Positions 46,789-55,909 of a stretch of 64,000 bases of DNA are shown here, in pieces (within the stretch, counting starts at the first letter, position 1; each line of letters starts with the position of its first letter). Source of the stretch: Nitrospira sp. (GTDB lineage: Bacteria > Nitrospirota > Nitrospiria > Nitrospirales > Nitrospiraceae); contig JAOUHJ010000011.1 in assembly GCA_029865225.1 (NCBI GenBank), positions 1 to 64,000 of the forward strand, given 5' to 3'. The position numbers and the translations under genes were made by a program. The notes under the pieces were generated by a model. That model saw only the letters and a program-made list of their open reading frames with translations, ran no database searches and was not told the origin of the DNA.

Positions 46789-48810
46789 TCAACAACACCC
46801 TGTCCCATGCGGCAGTGTGAAGCGTCTATGTTCGTCATCGTGTTGGCACAGTACCGTCTGCATCCGCCCTGCGGTCCCGCCGCCCGCCATCACGACCACT
46901 TCGCTCGACCGGAACGGCTTTTTCAGCACCACATAGCCATACCACTGCCGCACACTGTCGCTCAACACAATTAAGCCAAGTACAGCCACCACCGACACGA
47001 GGACCGCATCCAAATAGAGAGCGAAGGCTTGGCCCGCCGCCAAGGTCGCCGCCTTCGCCAAGAACATCCAAAACATCTCATAACAGCCCGTGAGAGTGAT
47101 TACACCGACAAACAGCATCGGCAAGGCCGTCACCCAGAGATAGGGAGACTTCCACATCTTGATCAATACTGTCGTCCCGATGCAGAGGGCAAGGGTACCC
47201 AATAGCTGGTTCGCCGCTCCGAACATCGGCCAAATCGTCGAGATGCTCCCAGTTCCGATCAAATAGGCCCAGCTTCCCACCACCACGCCGCTACTCACGA
47301 ACACCCCTGGAAGCCAATTGATTTGTCGAAACGGCGCATAGACCCGTCCTGCCATTTCTTGGATGAGATACCGCGCCACGCGTGTGCCGGTATCGATTGT
47401 CGTCAGAATAAAGAGCGCCTCGAAAACCAGCGCGAACTGATACCAATAGGCCATCAAACCCGACATGCCGGGCAGTGCCGCAAAGATCGACGCCATGCCG
47501 ACCGCCAAGGACACCGCGCCGCCAGGACGTCCTGACACATCCACTTCCACCATCTGCGACAATTCAGCAATTCTCGCCGGCGCAAAGCCCATGGCCGACA
47601 AGGCCTCTGCACTCAATGTCGTATTGATCGCGAGATAATCGCCGGGAATCAGCACCGAGGCCGCGATCAAGGCCATCACGCCGACAAAGCTCTCTAACAG
47701 CATCGCCGCATAGCCCACTACCGCCTGAGACTCCTGCTCGATCATCTTGGGTGTCGTACCGGACGAGACCAGTGAGTGGAAGCCAGAAATCGCTCCGCAA
47801 GCGATTGTAATGAAAAGAAACGGGAAGAGCGTACCAGGAATAATCGGTCCCCCGCCGTTCGCGAAGCTCGTCACCCGCGGCATCTCGATCGTCGGCGCCA
47901 TGAGAATCACGCCGAGTCCGAGCAGGAACACCACCCCGAGTTTCATGAAGGTCGAGAGATAGCCACGCGGCACCAGTAACATCCATCCTGGCAGGACAGA
48001 GGCGAGAAACCCATAACCGGCCAGGAGCAAGACAAGCGCCGGTTTGTCAAACTCGAAGAGCCAGCCGTAGGAGGACTGCGCCACCACACGCCCGAACAAC
48101 ACCGCAGCGACCAAGAGGACGACGCCAAGAATCGAGACTTCCGCGACTGCCCCTGGGCGAAACTTCTGGAGATAGAACCCCATGATCAATCCAATGGGAA
48201 TCGTCATCGCAATCGTGAACGTACCCCAAGCATTGTGATAGAGCGCATTCACCACCGCAAAGCCCAGCCCCGCTAGCGCGACTACGACTATGAACAGCAC
48301 CGCCACCGCTGTCGCCGCACCGGTGATAGAACCCAACTCGTCATGCGCGATTTCAGGGAGTGAACGGCCGTTACGCCGCATAGACGCCACCAGAATGATA
48401 AAGTCCTGGACCGCCCCGGCTAATACGGCCCCGATCACGAGCCAGAGGAAACCTGGCACAAACCCGAACTGTGCTGCCAACACCGGTCCCAGTAGGGGCC
48501 CTGCGCCCGCAATCGCCGCAAAGTGATGACCGAAGAGCACGACCTTGTTCGTGGGGTGAAAATTCACGCCATCGTTCAACCGCACCGCCGGCGTCACATA
48601 CTGATTGTTAAGCCCAACGACTTGCTTCGCCAACCAACGGCCATAGAACCGATAGGCCAGCACATAAATGCAGGCCGCCGCGACGACCAGCCAAAGCCCA
48701 TTCACCTTTTCGTCCGGATTGACGACACCAACCACGTGGGCGAGCGCAAGTGCACCGAGAATGGAGAGCAAAATCCAGAGAAAATTGACAGCCACCTTCA
48801 TGCGCGGCAT
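46789..48810 (-). CDS. cstA: Carbon starvation protein CstA family (peptide/pyruvate transporter)
   Basis: 673 residues with at least sixteen membrane helices. Family markers: KVVLFGHHFAAIAGAGPLLGPVLAAQFGF, GAVQDFIILVASMRRNGRSLPEIA, and a long Gly/Ala-rich core with FHSLVSSGTTPKMI. CstA proteins import peptides or pyruvate. A second ATG at 48801 is an equal start choice. It stands alone, with a repeat element after its stop. Confidence 0.93.
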   Translation of the reverse strand: MPRMKVAVNFLWILLSILGALALAHVVGVVNPDEKVNGLWLVVAAACIYVLAYRFYGRWLAKQVVGLNNQYVTPAVRLNDGVNFHPTNKVVLFGHHFAAIAGAGPLLGPVLAAQFGFVPGFLWLVIGAVLAGAVQDFIILVASMRRNGRSLPEIAHDELGSITGAATAVAVLFIVVVALAGLGFAVVNALYHNAWGTFTIAMTIPIGLIMGFYLQKFRPGAVAEVSILGVVLLVAAVLFGRVVAQSSYGWLFEFDKPALVLLLAGYGFLASVLPGWMLLVPRGYLSTFMKLGVVFLLGLGVILMAPTIEMPRVTSFANGGGPIIPGTLFPFLFITIACGAISGFHSLVSSGTTPKMIEQESQAVVGYAAMLLESFVGVMALIAASVLIPGDYLAINTTLSAEALSAMGFAPARIAELSQMVEVDVSGRPGGAVSLAVGMASIFAALPGMSGLMAYWYQFALVFEALFILTTIDTGTRVARYLIQEMAGRVYAPFRQINWLPGVFVSSGVVVGSWAYLIGTGSISTIWPMFGAANQLLGTLALCIGTTVLIKMWKSPYLWVTALPMLFVGVITLTGCYEMFWMFLAKAATLAAGQAFALYLDAVLVSVVAVLGLIVLSDSVRQWYGYVVLKKPFRSSEVVVMAGGGTAGRMQTVLCQHDDEHRRFTLPHGTGCC

Positions 48811-49095
48811 CGTAACAACCCGCCAGGCACTTGTAAATCAACCCTGGTGTCATTATTAAAGCCACGATGGGGGCCACACGGTGCCCTGCCCGATCCGACG
48901 GGAAGCGCGGGATCTGCGCCCTCACGGATTTTGGACAGGAGTGGCTCGTTACGTGGATCGTTGCTATCGGCTTCGCCTCTTTTCCCAAGGACGCCGATGG
49001 GGCCTCATCTGATTCCCTGACGCCTTATCAAGATGATCTTGAGATGGGGTGATGCAACGGATAACGGCCTGATTTTCTGATCTTGATTGAGCTTT

Positions 49096-49434
49096 TTACC
49101 ATCTTTTCTTCGGCGGTTTCCACTTCGCACACTTGACTGCCTCATCGAGCCAGAAAGCCAAACTCGATGCCGTGCGATACCCCGCTTCGCTGACGAACAC
49201 AAATCCTTTGAGTGGCTTGCCCGTGAAATCCATTTCCCGGACGTCTGATCTTTTGAGCAATGTTTCGTAGCGATCCGGCGGCACGCGGACCATGAGCCGG
49301 TCTGTTTTGACTCCGCAGCACATGTGGCCATTGAACATGAAACAGAGCCCTCCGAACATACGCTTTTCTTCAACCCCTTTACGGCGCCTGAAGTACCCCC
49401 TGATTCGTTCCGCCAATCGCTCGTCGTAGGCCAT
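49096..49434 (-). CDS. TfoX N-terminal domain protein
   Basis: 112 residues covering one TfoX_N domain: MFGGLCFMFNGHMCCGVKTDRLMVRV, then FTGKPLKGFVFVSEAGYRTASSLAFWLDEAVKCAKWKPPKK. The ATG at 49434 has a strong GGGGAGGA ribosome site. In Haemophilus full-length TfoX/Sxy drives competence; stand-alone N domains have no clear role. Confidence 0.88.
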   Translation of the reverse strand: MAYDERLAERIRGYFRRRKGVEEKRMFGGLCFMFNGHMCCGVKTDRLMVRVPPDRYETLLKRSDVREMDFTGKPLKGFVFVSEAGYRTASSLAFWLDEAVKCAKWKPPKKRW

Positions 49435-49517
49435 GTGGTTCCTCCCCTGCTCAGACTCTGCGTGTTCAATGGGGACCGATCAATGGATCAGTGCACTCAT
49501 TTTGATATACTCTGATC

Positions 49518-49916
49518 ATGTCATCGGATCCGTCCACTCCTCCGCCATTGGATTCTGAGCGCCGGGAATACTATCGTATCACTATCACCCTCCCTATCTG
49601 CCTTCAAGCTGAGACGGATGTGACGGAAGGTGTCCTCATCGAGAAATCGGTCAACTTGAGTGCTGGTGGCATCGGCCTGGTCGTGAACAGGCCCTTTCAG
49701 CCGAATGAGATACTCTCCTGTACCTTGCTCTTGGCGGAACAGGTACGTTTTACATCTCCGATCGAAGTGCTGCGGGTCGACTCCCTCCCCTACCCACCCG
49801 ACACCTACCGTCTTCATGCCCGGTTTATCGAAATGTCGAGGGAGAACCGAGAGCTGCTGGTTCGACACATTCTCCAGTTCCAGCGTGAACACCTCACTCG
49901 ACACTATTCTGCTTGA
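49518..49916 (+). CDS. Single-domain PilZ protein
   Basis: 132 residues. ERREYYRITI supplies the arginine motif and SVNLSAGGIGLV the second c-di-GMP motif. A TATACT hexamer at 49506-49511 ends seven bases before the ATG and no ribosome site is visible, so the message may be leaderless. It precedes another PilZ gene on the same strand. Confidence 0.85.
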   Translation: MSSDPSTPPPLDSERREYYRITITLPICLQAETDVTEGVLIEKSVNLSAGGIGLVVNRPFQPNEILSCTLLLAEQVRFTSPIEVLRVDSLPYPPDTYRLHARFIEMSRENRELLVRHILQFQREHLTRHYSA

Positions 49917-50006
49917 GACAGAGCGAGGACCTTGTGGCTCGTCACGGAAGTCCGGACCCAAGGACTCTCCTCGGGCCCCACCAATGGGGGATTCCTTCTC
50001 GTTGAA

Positions 50007-50028
50007 GTGGCCCTCTAGACTGGGCCAC
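50007..50028 (+). promoter_or_regulatory. Hairpin abutting the start codon of a PilZ gene
   Basis: GTGGCCC and GGGCCAC form a seven-pair stem with an eight-base loop, ending two bases before the GTG start at 50030. No ribosome site is seen between hairpin and start, so the hairpin could control translation. Confidence 0.45.
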
Positions 50029-50029
50029 C

Positions 50030-50401
50030 GTGGAATCGATACGCCGTTACCAACGACATCATTACCGCGTCCTGCTTCCCGTCCCCTACCCCGTGATGTT
50101 CTCCAACACACAGATGATCGCGGAAGGAACCGTGATGAACCTCACGGTGTTCGGTTGTGCGATCGAATGTACCGAGACCTTTCCCAAAGGAACAGAGCTG
50201 CGAGTTCGACTGATTCTCCCAGACCAAGCCCATGCCTTGCCGGTTGAGGAAGCCGAGGTTCGGTGGGTTCAGGGTACCCGCATGGGTCTGCAGTTTCACA
50301 AGGTCGAACGGGCCGCAGACTTTCGGCTCCATGGATTCGTGTGGGACCGGATGGTGGAACGGTTTCGGACGATCGTTCAGGAGGGACTCTCGACTCGCTG
50401 A
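50030..50401 (+). CDS. Single-domain PilZ protein
   Basis: 123 residues: RRYQRHHYRVLLPVPYPV carries the arginine motif, MNLTVFGCAIECTE the second motif, and AEVRWVQGTRMGLQF the closing strands. It resembles the PilZ protein at 10962 in the NxSxxGC form. GTG start next to a hairpin. Its 3' end overlaps the convergent flippase-like gene by 25 bases. Confidence 0.83.
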   Translation: MESIRRYQRHHYRVLLPVPYPVMFSNTQMIAEGTVMNLTVFGCAIECTETFPKGTELRVRLILPDQAHALPVEEAEVRWVQGTRMGLQFHKVERAADFRLHGFVWDRMVERFRTIVQEGLSTR

Positions 50402-51384
50402 TCCCGATTCAGGCCACCCTTTCCCACCATAGCCAGACAGAGTAGCCCGATGGCAATCCACACCAGCTCCCGAAAGCGTCGCAGCAGCGCGAATGTGATG
50501 CCCGTCACATCGCTGTAGCCGAAGGCCTGCAACAAGAGCATGTACCCGGCGTCCTGGGCCCCCAAACTGCCCGGGATGAAAAAAGACCCACCCTTAATAA
50601 ACGCAGCCAACGCCCCGATGGATATGGCAGCCAAGAAACTCACCGACCCTCCAAGAAAATAGATGATCCCGAAGACTTCCAGCGATTCGGCAAGCCAACC
50701 CAAAAAACACACGCCGACCGATGCAAAAAACGCCTTCCGATGATGGTCATAGAAATTCCTAATCGTCTGATCGATCGACCGAAGATGCGCTTCTTGTGCC
50801 TCCAGCGCTTGGATTCGCAACCTGAGCTTCCTGACGAGCGACAAAATCGAGGCAAACAAACCACGGTGTTGGATGAAGACAAACCCCGCGATGGAACACA
50901 CAAGCAACCCCACACTAACCAGTGCGGCCGTGATGGTCTGTACCGCCGAGTTGCCCGTACCGAGAAGCAAAAACCCAAGGGCGATCCCCGTGAGGATAAA
51001 ACACACCTCGGCAATCGTCATCGTCGTTTTGGCAATGACGACAGACGCAGCGCCCTCCGCGATGGGAACGTTGTGCTTTTTCAGAAGGTACGCCTTGAGT
51101 GGCTCGCCACCCAAGTAGGCCGTCGGCGTGGTCATGTTTACCACTTCCCCGGCAGTCCGAATCGTCAACAGCCGCAAAAATGGCACGGCTTTCCCCGACG
51201 GCCCCAAGACAACTTTCCAGCCGTACGCCTCGATCGCATACATGAGCACGGAAGGAATCAGGATGATCAATAGGGTGACCGGACCTACCTGCGAGGCCGC
51301 GGCGTAGATATTGCCGGGTCCGATATGCCAAACCAGAAGGCCCAGGACGGCCAGACCGAGGACGAGTAAGAAATACCTCAACAC
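50377..51384 (-). CDS. Flippase-like membrane protein (LPG synthase TM region / UPF0104)
   Basis: 335 residues with about eight membrane helices and family features such as MTTPTAYLGGEPLKAYLLKKHN and FFIPGSLGAQDAGYMLLLQAFG. Members of this family act in lipid modification or movement of lipid-linked units. It is the last gene of the phosphonate operon, 25 bases after the CDP-alcohol phosphotransferase, so movement of an AEP-bearing lipid across the membrane is a reasonable guess. Confidence 0.85.
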   Translation of the reverse strand: MLRYFLLVLGLAVLGLLVWHIGPGNIYAAASQVGPVTLLIILIPSVLMYAIEAYGWKVVLGPSGKAVPFLRLLTIRTAGEVVNMTTPTAYLGGEPLKAYLLKKHNVPIAEGAASVVIAKTTMTIAEVCFILTGIALGFLLLGTGNSAVQTITAALVSVGLLVCSIAGFVFIQHRGLFASILSLVRKLRLRIQALEAQEAHLRSIDQTIRNFYDHHRKAFFASVGVCFLGWLAESLEVFGIIYFLGGSVSFLAAISIGALAAFIKGGSFFIPGSLGAQDAGYMLLLQAFGYSDVTGITFALLRRFRELVWIAIGLLCLAMVGKGGLNRDQRVESPS

Positions 51385-51409
51385 GTGGTCAGTGGCGCTA
51401 GCATCGCAT

Positions 51410-52846
51410 TCATGGCCGAGGCAGTGTGATGGCGGATGGCCGGATAGCCCAAGCCAACGCTCCGGCGAACAACAGTGAACCGGCCGCCGCGAAAGTCAAA
51501 AACCAGTACAACTGATTGAAAAGGGCAAACCCGAGTAGCGCGACCGAAAAATCCCGGCTGGCGACATTCTTCAACAGGACATCGGCCCAGGCCGCATGAG
51601 TTGGGGACTTCCAACCATTCATGGCCTTGATTTTCTGAGCCTTTTCAACGAGGAAAAAGCAGATGCCGTTCCCCGCGACTGCCGCAACTCCAAGCATGAC
51701 CGGAACCCATTCATCCGCTTGACCGATTCGAGTCGCGTACAGTCCCACGGCGATACCCAAAAAGATAGCCATGTGCACGACGTTGTCCACAACGAGATCC
51801 AGCCATGCGCCGAACGGCGATTCCGTAAAGGTCAATCGCGCTACTTCCCCATCACAACAATCGATGACGGCCGCCAATTGAAACAACACTGCCGCGACGA
51901 CTCCGGCGCTGTAGGTGCCGAGTCCAAAGCCAGCGGCGGCTACCAGACCGATGAGTCCTGCGAGCGCCGTGATGGAGTTCGGCGACAGCCCGACCGCGAG
52001 AAACAGCCGCGTGAACCAGCGAGACAATTTTCGATTGAAGTACCGATCGACAAACCCCTCAAATTCTCCTTTCAGGGAACCATACAGTCTGCTTTCCGCT
52101 GTTTGCACATCAGACAAGGTGCGAACCTCTTGATACCATGTCCCCTGCTTCGCTTCGGCCGCGACGACCCGTACCCGTCCATCGGCAGCAGCGCGTTCGA
52201 TCCATTGCCGGATCGGAAGACTCCCCTTCTCATTTGCTACCTGATTGGCCGCGCTCATGAGGCTGGCAGGAACAACGACGAGCTCCGCAACATGCACGGT
52301 CGATTCAGACGAACGAGTCTGGATAACGGTCCTCTCCCGACTGGCCGGCAATCTCAACGGCACACCTTGTTTCGTCGGTTGTTCGAGTTGCCCCTTTGGG
52401 GACTGCGCGACCACGATCGCCTGGCCCTCTCGTACGTCACGCCGTAGTTGTTCGATCAACCCACGAGAAAACACGCCATTAATGCTCGCCACCAGCGCAA
52501 ATCCATGCACTTCCGACGCCAACGATTCCCATGTCCGAGGGTCGTCGAGTGGAAACTCCCGAATCGGCATCCAACGGACGGGAATCGTCACACGCGGTCC
52601 TTTTCCCAAAGCCAGCTTGAGTTGTTCTTCTTCCGAACCGGCGAGGACGATCAACTGACGAATCCCGGCCCGTTGCAGGGTCAGCACCGTACGTTGAAAA
52701 AGTCCGATTCCAACGACGCTCGCAAGAGGACCCAATTCGCCTATCTCCGGCCCAATCGGTCCACCAAACACCCCAACGGAAGGCAGGAGAATCCCCGTCG
52801 CCAACCCTTGAATCTCTGCTCTCCGTTGGAGGATGCTTTTACTCAT
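51410..52846 (-). CDS. CDP-alcohol phosphotransferase with N-terminal nucleotidyltransferase-like domain
   Basis: 478 residues. The C-terminal half has about six membrane helices and the full CDP-alcohol signature: DCCDGEVAR, eight residues, GAWLDLVVD. The first 230 residues resemble a nucleotidyltransferase fold (LFQRTVLTLQRAGIRQLIVLAGS), but the usual glycine-rich GxGxR loop is not evident, so that half may not be active. The layout recalls the two-domain inositol-phosphate cytidylyltransferase/DIPP synthases. In this operon it probably moves phosphonate from CMP-AEP onto a lipid or sugar alcohol; acceptor unknown. Confidence 0.83.
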   Translation of the reverse strand: MSKSILQRRAEIQGLATGILLPSVGVFGGPIGPEIGELGPLASVVGIGLFQRTVLTLQRAGIRQLIVLAGSEEEQLKLALGKGPRVTIPVRWMPIREFPLDDPRTWESLASEVHGFALVASINGVFSRGLIEQLRRDVREGQAIVVAQSPKGQLEQPTKQGVPLRLPASRERTVIQTRSSESTVHVAELVVVPASLMSAANQVANEKGSLPIRQWIERAAADGRVRVVAAEAKQGTWYQEVRTLSDVQTAESRLYGSLKGEFEGFVDRYFNRKLSRWFTRLFLAVGLSPNSITALAGLIGLVAAAGFGLGTYSAGVVAAVLFQLAAVIDCCDGEVARLTFTESPFGAWLDLVVDNVVHMAIFLGIAVGLYATRIGQADEWVPVMLGVAAVAGNGICFFLVEKAQKIKAMNGWKSPTHAAWADVLLKNVASRDFSVALLGFALFNQLYWFLTFAAAGSLLFAGALAWAIRPSAITLPRP

Positions 52847-52932
52847 AGTCGGATATTCGGCACCGCCGAACCGTCATGGCCGTTCACAGCATGATTCCTA
52901 GTTTCGGGCGGCTTCCCATACAGAAGACTTTC

Positions 52933-53652
52933 TCATAATCTTGGCAAAACTTCCAATTCCGCCTTCTTTACATCATCGATGAAATCAATTTCGGTCCAGG
53001 GAAGTCCACCGATCTTTTCGTGGCCGACCCTGACATCCCGAAAATATTCCAGGAGTCCATCCTCGTACTCCATATCCCAGGCACCCTTGTCGATATAGGA
53101 TCGAATCGAGGAGACGAGACGTGGCGTGTCAGCATATCGGACCCTGAGAAAGCCTACTCCCTCACCGGTATAGTCGTATTGTTCCGGGACCTTTTTCGTG
53201 AGTGCGATGACCCGCCCACCCGCTACAACCACCATACATTCTTCACCGGTCTGCGTCACAGTTTCATCCATCAGCAGGGCATTCTCCTGGGACGACGCGG
53301 CGAGACGCCGGAGGATTTCCCGATGAAACAACACGTCCGCATCCATCACGATGGTGTCGTCGTCAAACGCGTCTCGGGCGATCCACAAGGAGGAAATACT
53401 TCCTCGGTGGAACTGTTCGTTCACCAAGAATGTAACCTTGACGCCACACGAATTTCGTTCTACCGCCGCACGAATCATGTCCTGTTTGTAGCCGACGACG
53501 ATGTCTACTCGGCGAACACCGACGGTGGCCAGCGACTCCAGATAGCGATGCAGAAGCGATTGACCACCGAGCTCGATAAGGCACTTGGGGCGATGTTGCG
53601 TCACTTCCCACAGACGTTTCCCGACTCCGGCTGCCAGAATAATTGCTTTCAT
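52933..53652 (-). CDS. Cytidylyltransferase, PntC-like (AEP activation)
   Basis: 239 residues from the ATG at 53652, four bases into the transaminase stop. Nucleotidyltransferase markers: AIILAAGVGKRLWEVTQHRPKCLIELGGQSLLHRYL, FLVNEQFHRGSISSLWIARDAF, IVMDADVLFH and WTEIDFIDDVKKAE. This pattern is that of the phosphocholine/AEP cytidylyltransferases found fused to or beside PEP mutase and AEP transaminase. It probably makes CMP-AEP from AEP and CTP. Confidence 0.83.
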   Translation of the reverse strand: MKAIILAAGVGKRLWEVTQHRPKCLIELGGQSLLHRYLESLATVGVRRVDIVVGYKQDMIRAAVERNSCGVKVTFLVNEQFHRGSISSLWIARDAFDDDTIVMDADVLFHREILRRLAASSQENALLMDETVTQTGEECMVVVAGGRVIALTKKVPEQYDYTGEGVGFLRVRYADTPRLVSSIRSYIDKGAWDMEYEDGLLEYFRDVRVGHEKIGGLPWTEIDFIDDVKKAELEVLPRL

Positions 53653-54731
53653 ACGGGTTTGCACGCCTGTTCAAACGCGTCGAGAAATCCGCCGAACTGT
53701 GCCTCCGTCAACGCCCCCATGTTGGCCACACGAAAGATCTTATTTTCGAGGTTTCCTTGGCCGGCATAAATCACATAGCCTCGCTGTTTAAGACGGTCAT
53801 GAAGCGCTTGGTAGCTCACTCCTTCAGGCAGGTGATACGCGGTAATGGTATTGGACTGCCGATCCGCCGGCAGGAGCGCCTTCACTCCAAGTGAAGCCAT
53901 TCGCTCTCGAATCAGCGTGGCCATCTTCCTGTAGCGTTGAATGCGATTGGAAACACCTTCTTCGAGTAACTCATTGAGTGCTTCGTCGAATGCGTAGTAG
54001 ACTTGCACGGCCGGCGTGAACGGAATGGTGCCTCGCCCTTCATTGTCGATGTAATGGGTCAGATGGAGATACCAGGAACGCTTCGGGTAGGAACGCATTT
54101 TCTCGATAAATCCCTTCCGAACCAGGACAAACGAAACGCCTGGAAACCCTTGAATGCACTTCCCAGCCGTCCCTGCCACCATGTAGATATGTGACTTGGC
54201 GATATCGAGTGTTTCTCCAGCCAACGCACTGACAGCATCCAATACAAACACCCGATTCTGGTTGTCGACAACCTCTGCGATTTCATGAACAGGATTGAGC
54301 AATCCGGTTGTGGTCTCATGATGCACCATCCCCACAACGTGAACTTCTTGGTGTTGTCGCAACGCAAGCAGCAACCTTTCAGGGTCCGGCCGGACCGTCC
54401 ACTCATGCTTGAGTTCACTCACACCTAGGCGATGGAGCCCGATAATCTGGGACATCCGTTCACCATAGACACCATTGTTGAGGATGAGTATTCGACGGCC
54501 GTGAGGAAGCGACGACATCAACGCAGCCTCAACAGCAGCCGTCCCTGACCCTGTCATGGCAACAGCAACATACTCCGACTCAGCTCCGGGAACGAACGCT
54601 TTGAGCAGCTTGGCCTGGATACGATGCAGGAGCTCTGCAAACTCATCTTCTCGATGGCAGATATCAGGCCTGAGCAGGGCCTGTCGCACACGATCGGAAA
54701 CGTTTACCGGACCAGGATTCAAAAGGATCAT
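53649..54731 (-). CDS. phnW: 2-aminoethylphosphonate aminotransferase-like enzyme
   Basis: 360 residues, class V PLP aminotransferase of the PhnW length. Start LLNPGPVNVSDRVRQALLRPDICHREDEFAELL, the AMTGSGTAAVEAAL turn, and the PLP lysine in GTAGKCIQGFPGVSFVL (near 189) match PhnW. PhnW interconverts phosphonoacetaldehyde and AEP. Next to a phosphonopyruvate decarboxylase it should work in the synthetic direction. Confidence 0.87.
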   Translation of the reverse strand: MILLNPGPVNVSDRVRQALLRPDICHREDEFAELLHRIQAKLLKAFVPGAESEYVAVAMTGSGTAAVEAALMSSLPHGRRILILNNGVYGERMSQIIGLHRLGVSELKHEWTVRPDPERLLLALRQHQEVHVVGMVHHETTTGLLNPVHEIAEVVDNQNRVFVLDAVSALAGETLDIAKSHIYMVAGTAGKCIQGFPGVSFVLVRKGFIEKMRSYPKRSWYLHLTHYIDNEGRGTIPFTPAVQVYYAFDEALNELLEEGVSNRIQRYRKMATLIRERMASLGVKALLPADRQSNTITAYHLPEGVSYQALHDRLKQRGYVIYAGQGNLENKIFRVANMGALTEAQFGGFLDAFEQACKPV

Positions 54732-54788
54732 TCACCAGCTCCAGAGCTGAGGATTAATGCCAGAGGGCTGTAGTGCCCGTTGCTCGTC

Positions 54789-55367
54789 CTACGCGATCGC
54801 TTTCATAAACCGTCGGGTGATCTCTGCCGGTTCATGCAACACGCGGCCGGCGTCTTCCACAAATTCATTGACTTTGATGAGCAACATACTTGGGCCATCC
54901 TTCTTCAGCATATCTTTGAATTCGTAGACAAGATCCTCACGATCCAGCACACGCTCAACATTGACATACCCTGCTGATTTGGCCACCTTCTCAAGCGGCA
55001 CGACATTGGAGATCGTCGGTTGATTCCCGGTCGTGCCGTACACTTCGTTATCAAATACCACATGGATGAAGTTCTTCGGTTTCAACGCCCCAACGGTGGC
55101 AAGCGTGCCCATCCCCATTAATACGTTCCCATCCCCATCAAACGTGATCACTTGTTTATTCGGCTTTGCGAGTGCGACACCAAGCGCAATAGCTGGCGCA
55201 TTGCCCATTGAGCCGATCATGTAGAAATGGGTTGGGCGATCCGCAATCTTGTGCGCCTCGCGAGATGGAAACCCATTACAGATAATGACCGGTTGATCCG
55301 TCAGCAAGTCTAACAAGGCTGCCATGGCCTGTGCACGGCTGATCAGCGTCCCTTCTTCTGGCCTCAT
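54789..55367 (-). CDS. Phosphonopyruvate (sulfopyruvate) decarboxylase, TPP-binding subunit
   Basis: 192 residues from the ATG at 55367, overlapping the partner stop by four bases. The TPP site is seen as FDGDGNVLMGMGTLATVG followed by VVFDN, and the start resembles FPSREAHKIADRPTHFYMIGSMGNAPAIALG. It equals the C-terminal half of the usual one-piece phosphonopyruvate decarboxylase. Sulfopyruvate decarboxylases (ComDE) are split in the same way; the AEP genes beside it favour phosphonopyruvate. Confidence 0.87.
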   Translation of the reverse strand: MRPEEGTLISRAQAMAALLDLLTDQPVIICNGFPSREAHKIADRPTHFYMIGSMGNAPAIALGVALAKPNKQVITFDGDGNVLMGMGTLATVGALKPKNFIHVVFDNEVYGTTGNQPTISNVVPLEKVAKSAGYVNVERVLDREDLVYEFKDMLKKDGPSMLLIKVNEFVEDAGRVLHEPAEITRRFMKAIA

Positions 55368-55861
55368 GGATGCAACCCTTTCACCACGCCCTTGGTAATG
55401 AAGAGCGCGACAGGAATCTGGTGCTTCATGAAAGTCTCTGCGACCCATCGAAAGTCTTGGATGGCTGTTTGTTCGGTGAGGGTTCGATGGGGAATCCTCA
55501 CGGTATCGAGCAGCTGCGGCATCACTTCGCCCATCACCAGATGTTCCGGAGCATCCTTCCCCCCCTGGCCGCGCCATGACACGATCAACAGGCAGGGCTG
55601 CCGATAGATCATGTTGAGCGAAATAAGGGCATTAAGTGAAGTCCCAAGGCCTGAGTTCTGCATGAGGACGGCTGGAGTTTTTCCGGCCATATACGCACCG
55701 GCTGCCATGGCAACAGCTTCATCCTCTCGCACTGCCGGTGTGTAGAGTCGGCGATTCATCAACTCCGCAATGATCCCACCCAGAATGGAATCCGGCACTC
55801 CGGTAAAAAAGTTCACGCCCATGTCCTGCATGGCTTGCACAAACCCATCGCTTTCGATCAC
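55364..55861 (-). CDS. Phosphonopyruvate (sulfopyruvate) decarboxylase, N-terminal subunit
   Basis: 165 residues from the GTG at 55861; it has a GAGGAG ribosome site and lies downstream of the promoter, while the longer frame to 55939 starts inside the promoter. Markers: GVNFFTGVPDSILGGIIAEL, VREDEAVAMAAGAYMAGKTPAVLMQNSGLGTSLNALISL and WRGQGGKDAPEHLVMG. First gene of the phosphonate operon. It converts phosphonopyruvate to phosphonoacetaldehyde with its TPP partner. Confidence 0.87.
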   Translation of the reverse strand: MIESDGFVQAMQDMGVNFFTGVPDSILGGIIAELMNRRLYTPAVREDEAVAMAAGAYMAGKTPAVLMQNSGLGTSLNALISLNMIYRQPCLLIVSWRGQGGKDAPEHLVMGEVMPQLLDTVRIPHRTLTEQTAIQDFRWVAETFMKHQIPVALFITKGVVKGLHP

Positions 55862-55909
55862 TGGACCTTTCTCCTCAACTTCGTGGCGGACGTTTCTAAA
55901 AAACGGCAC

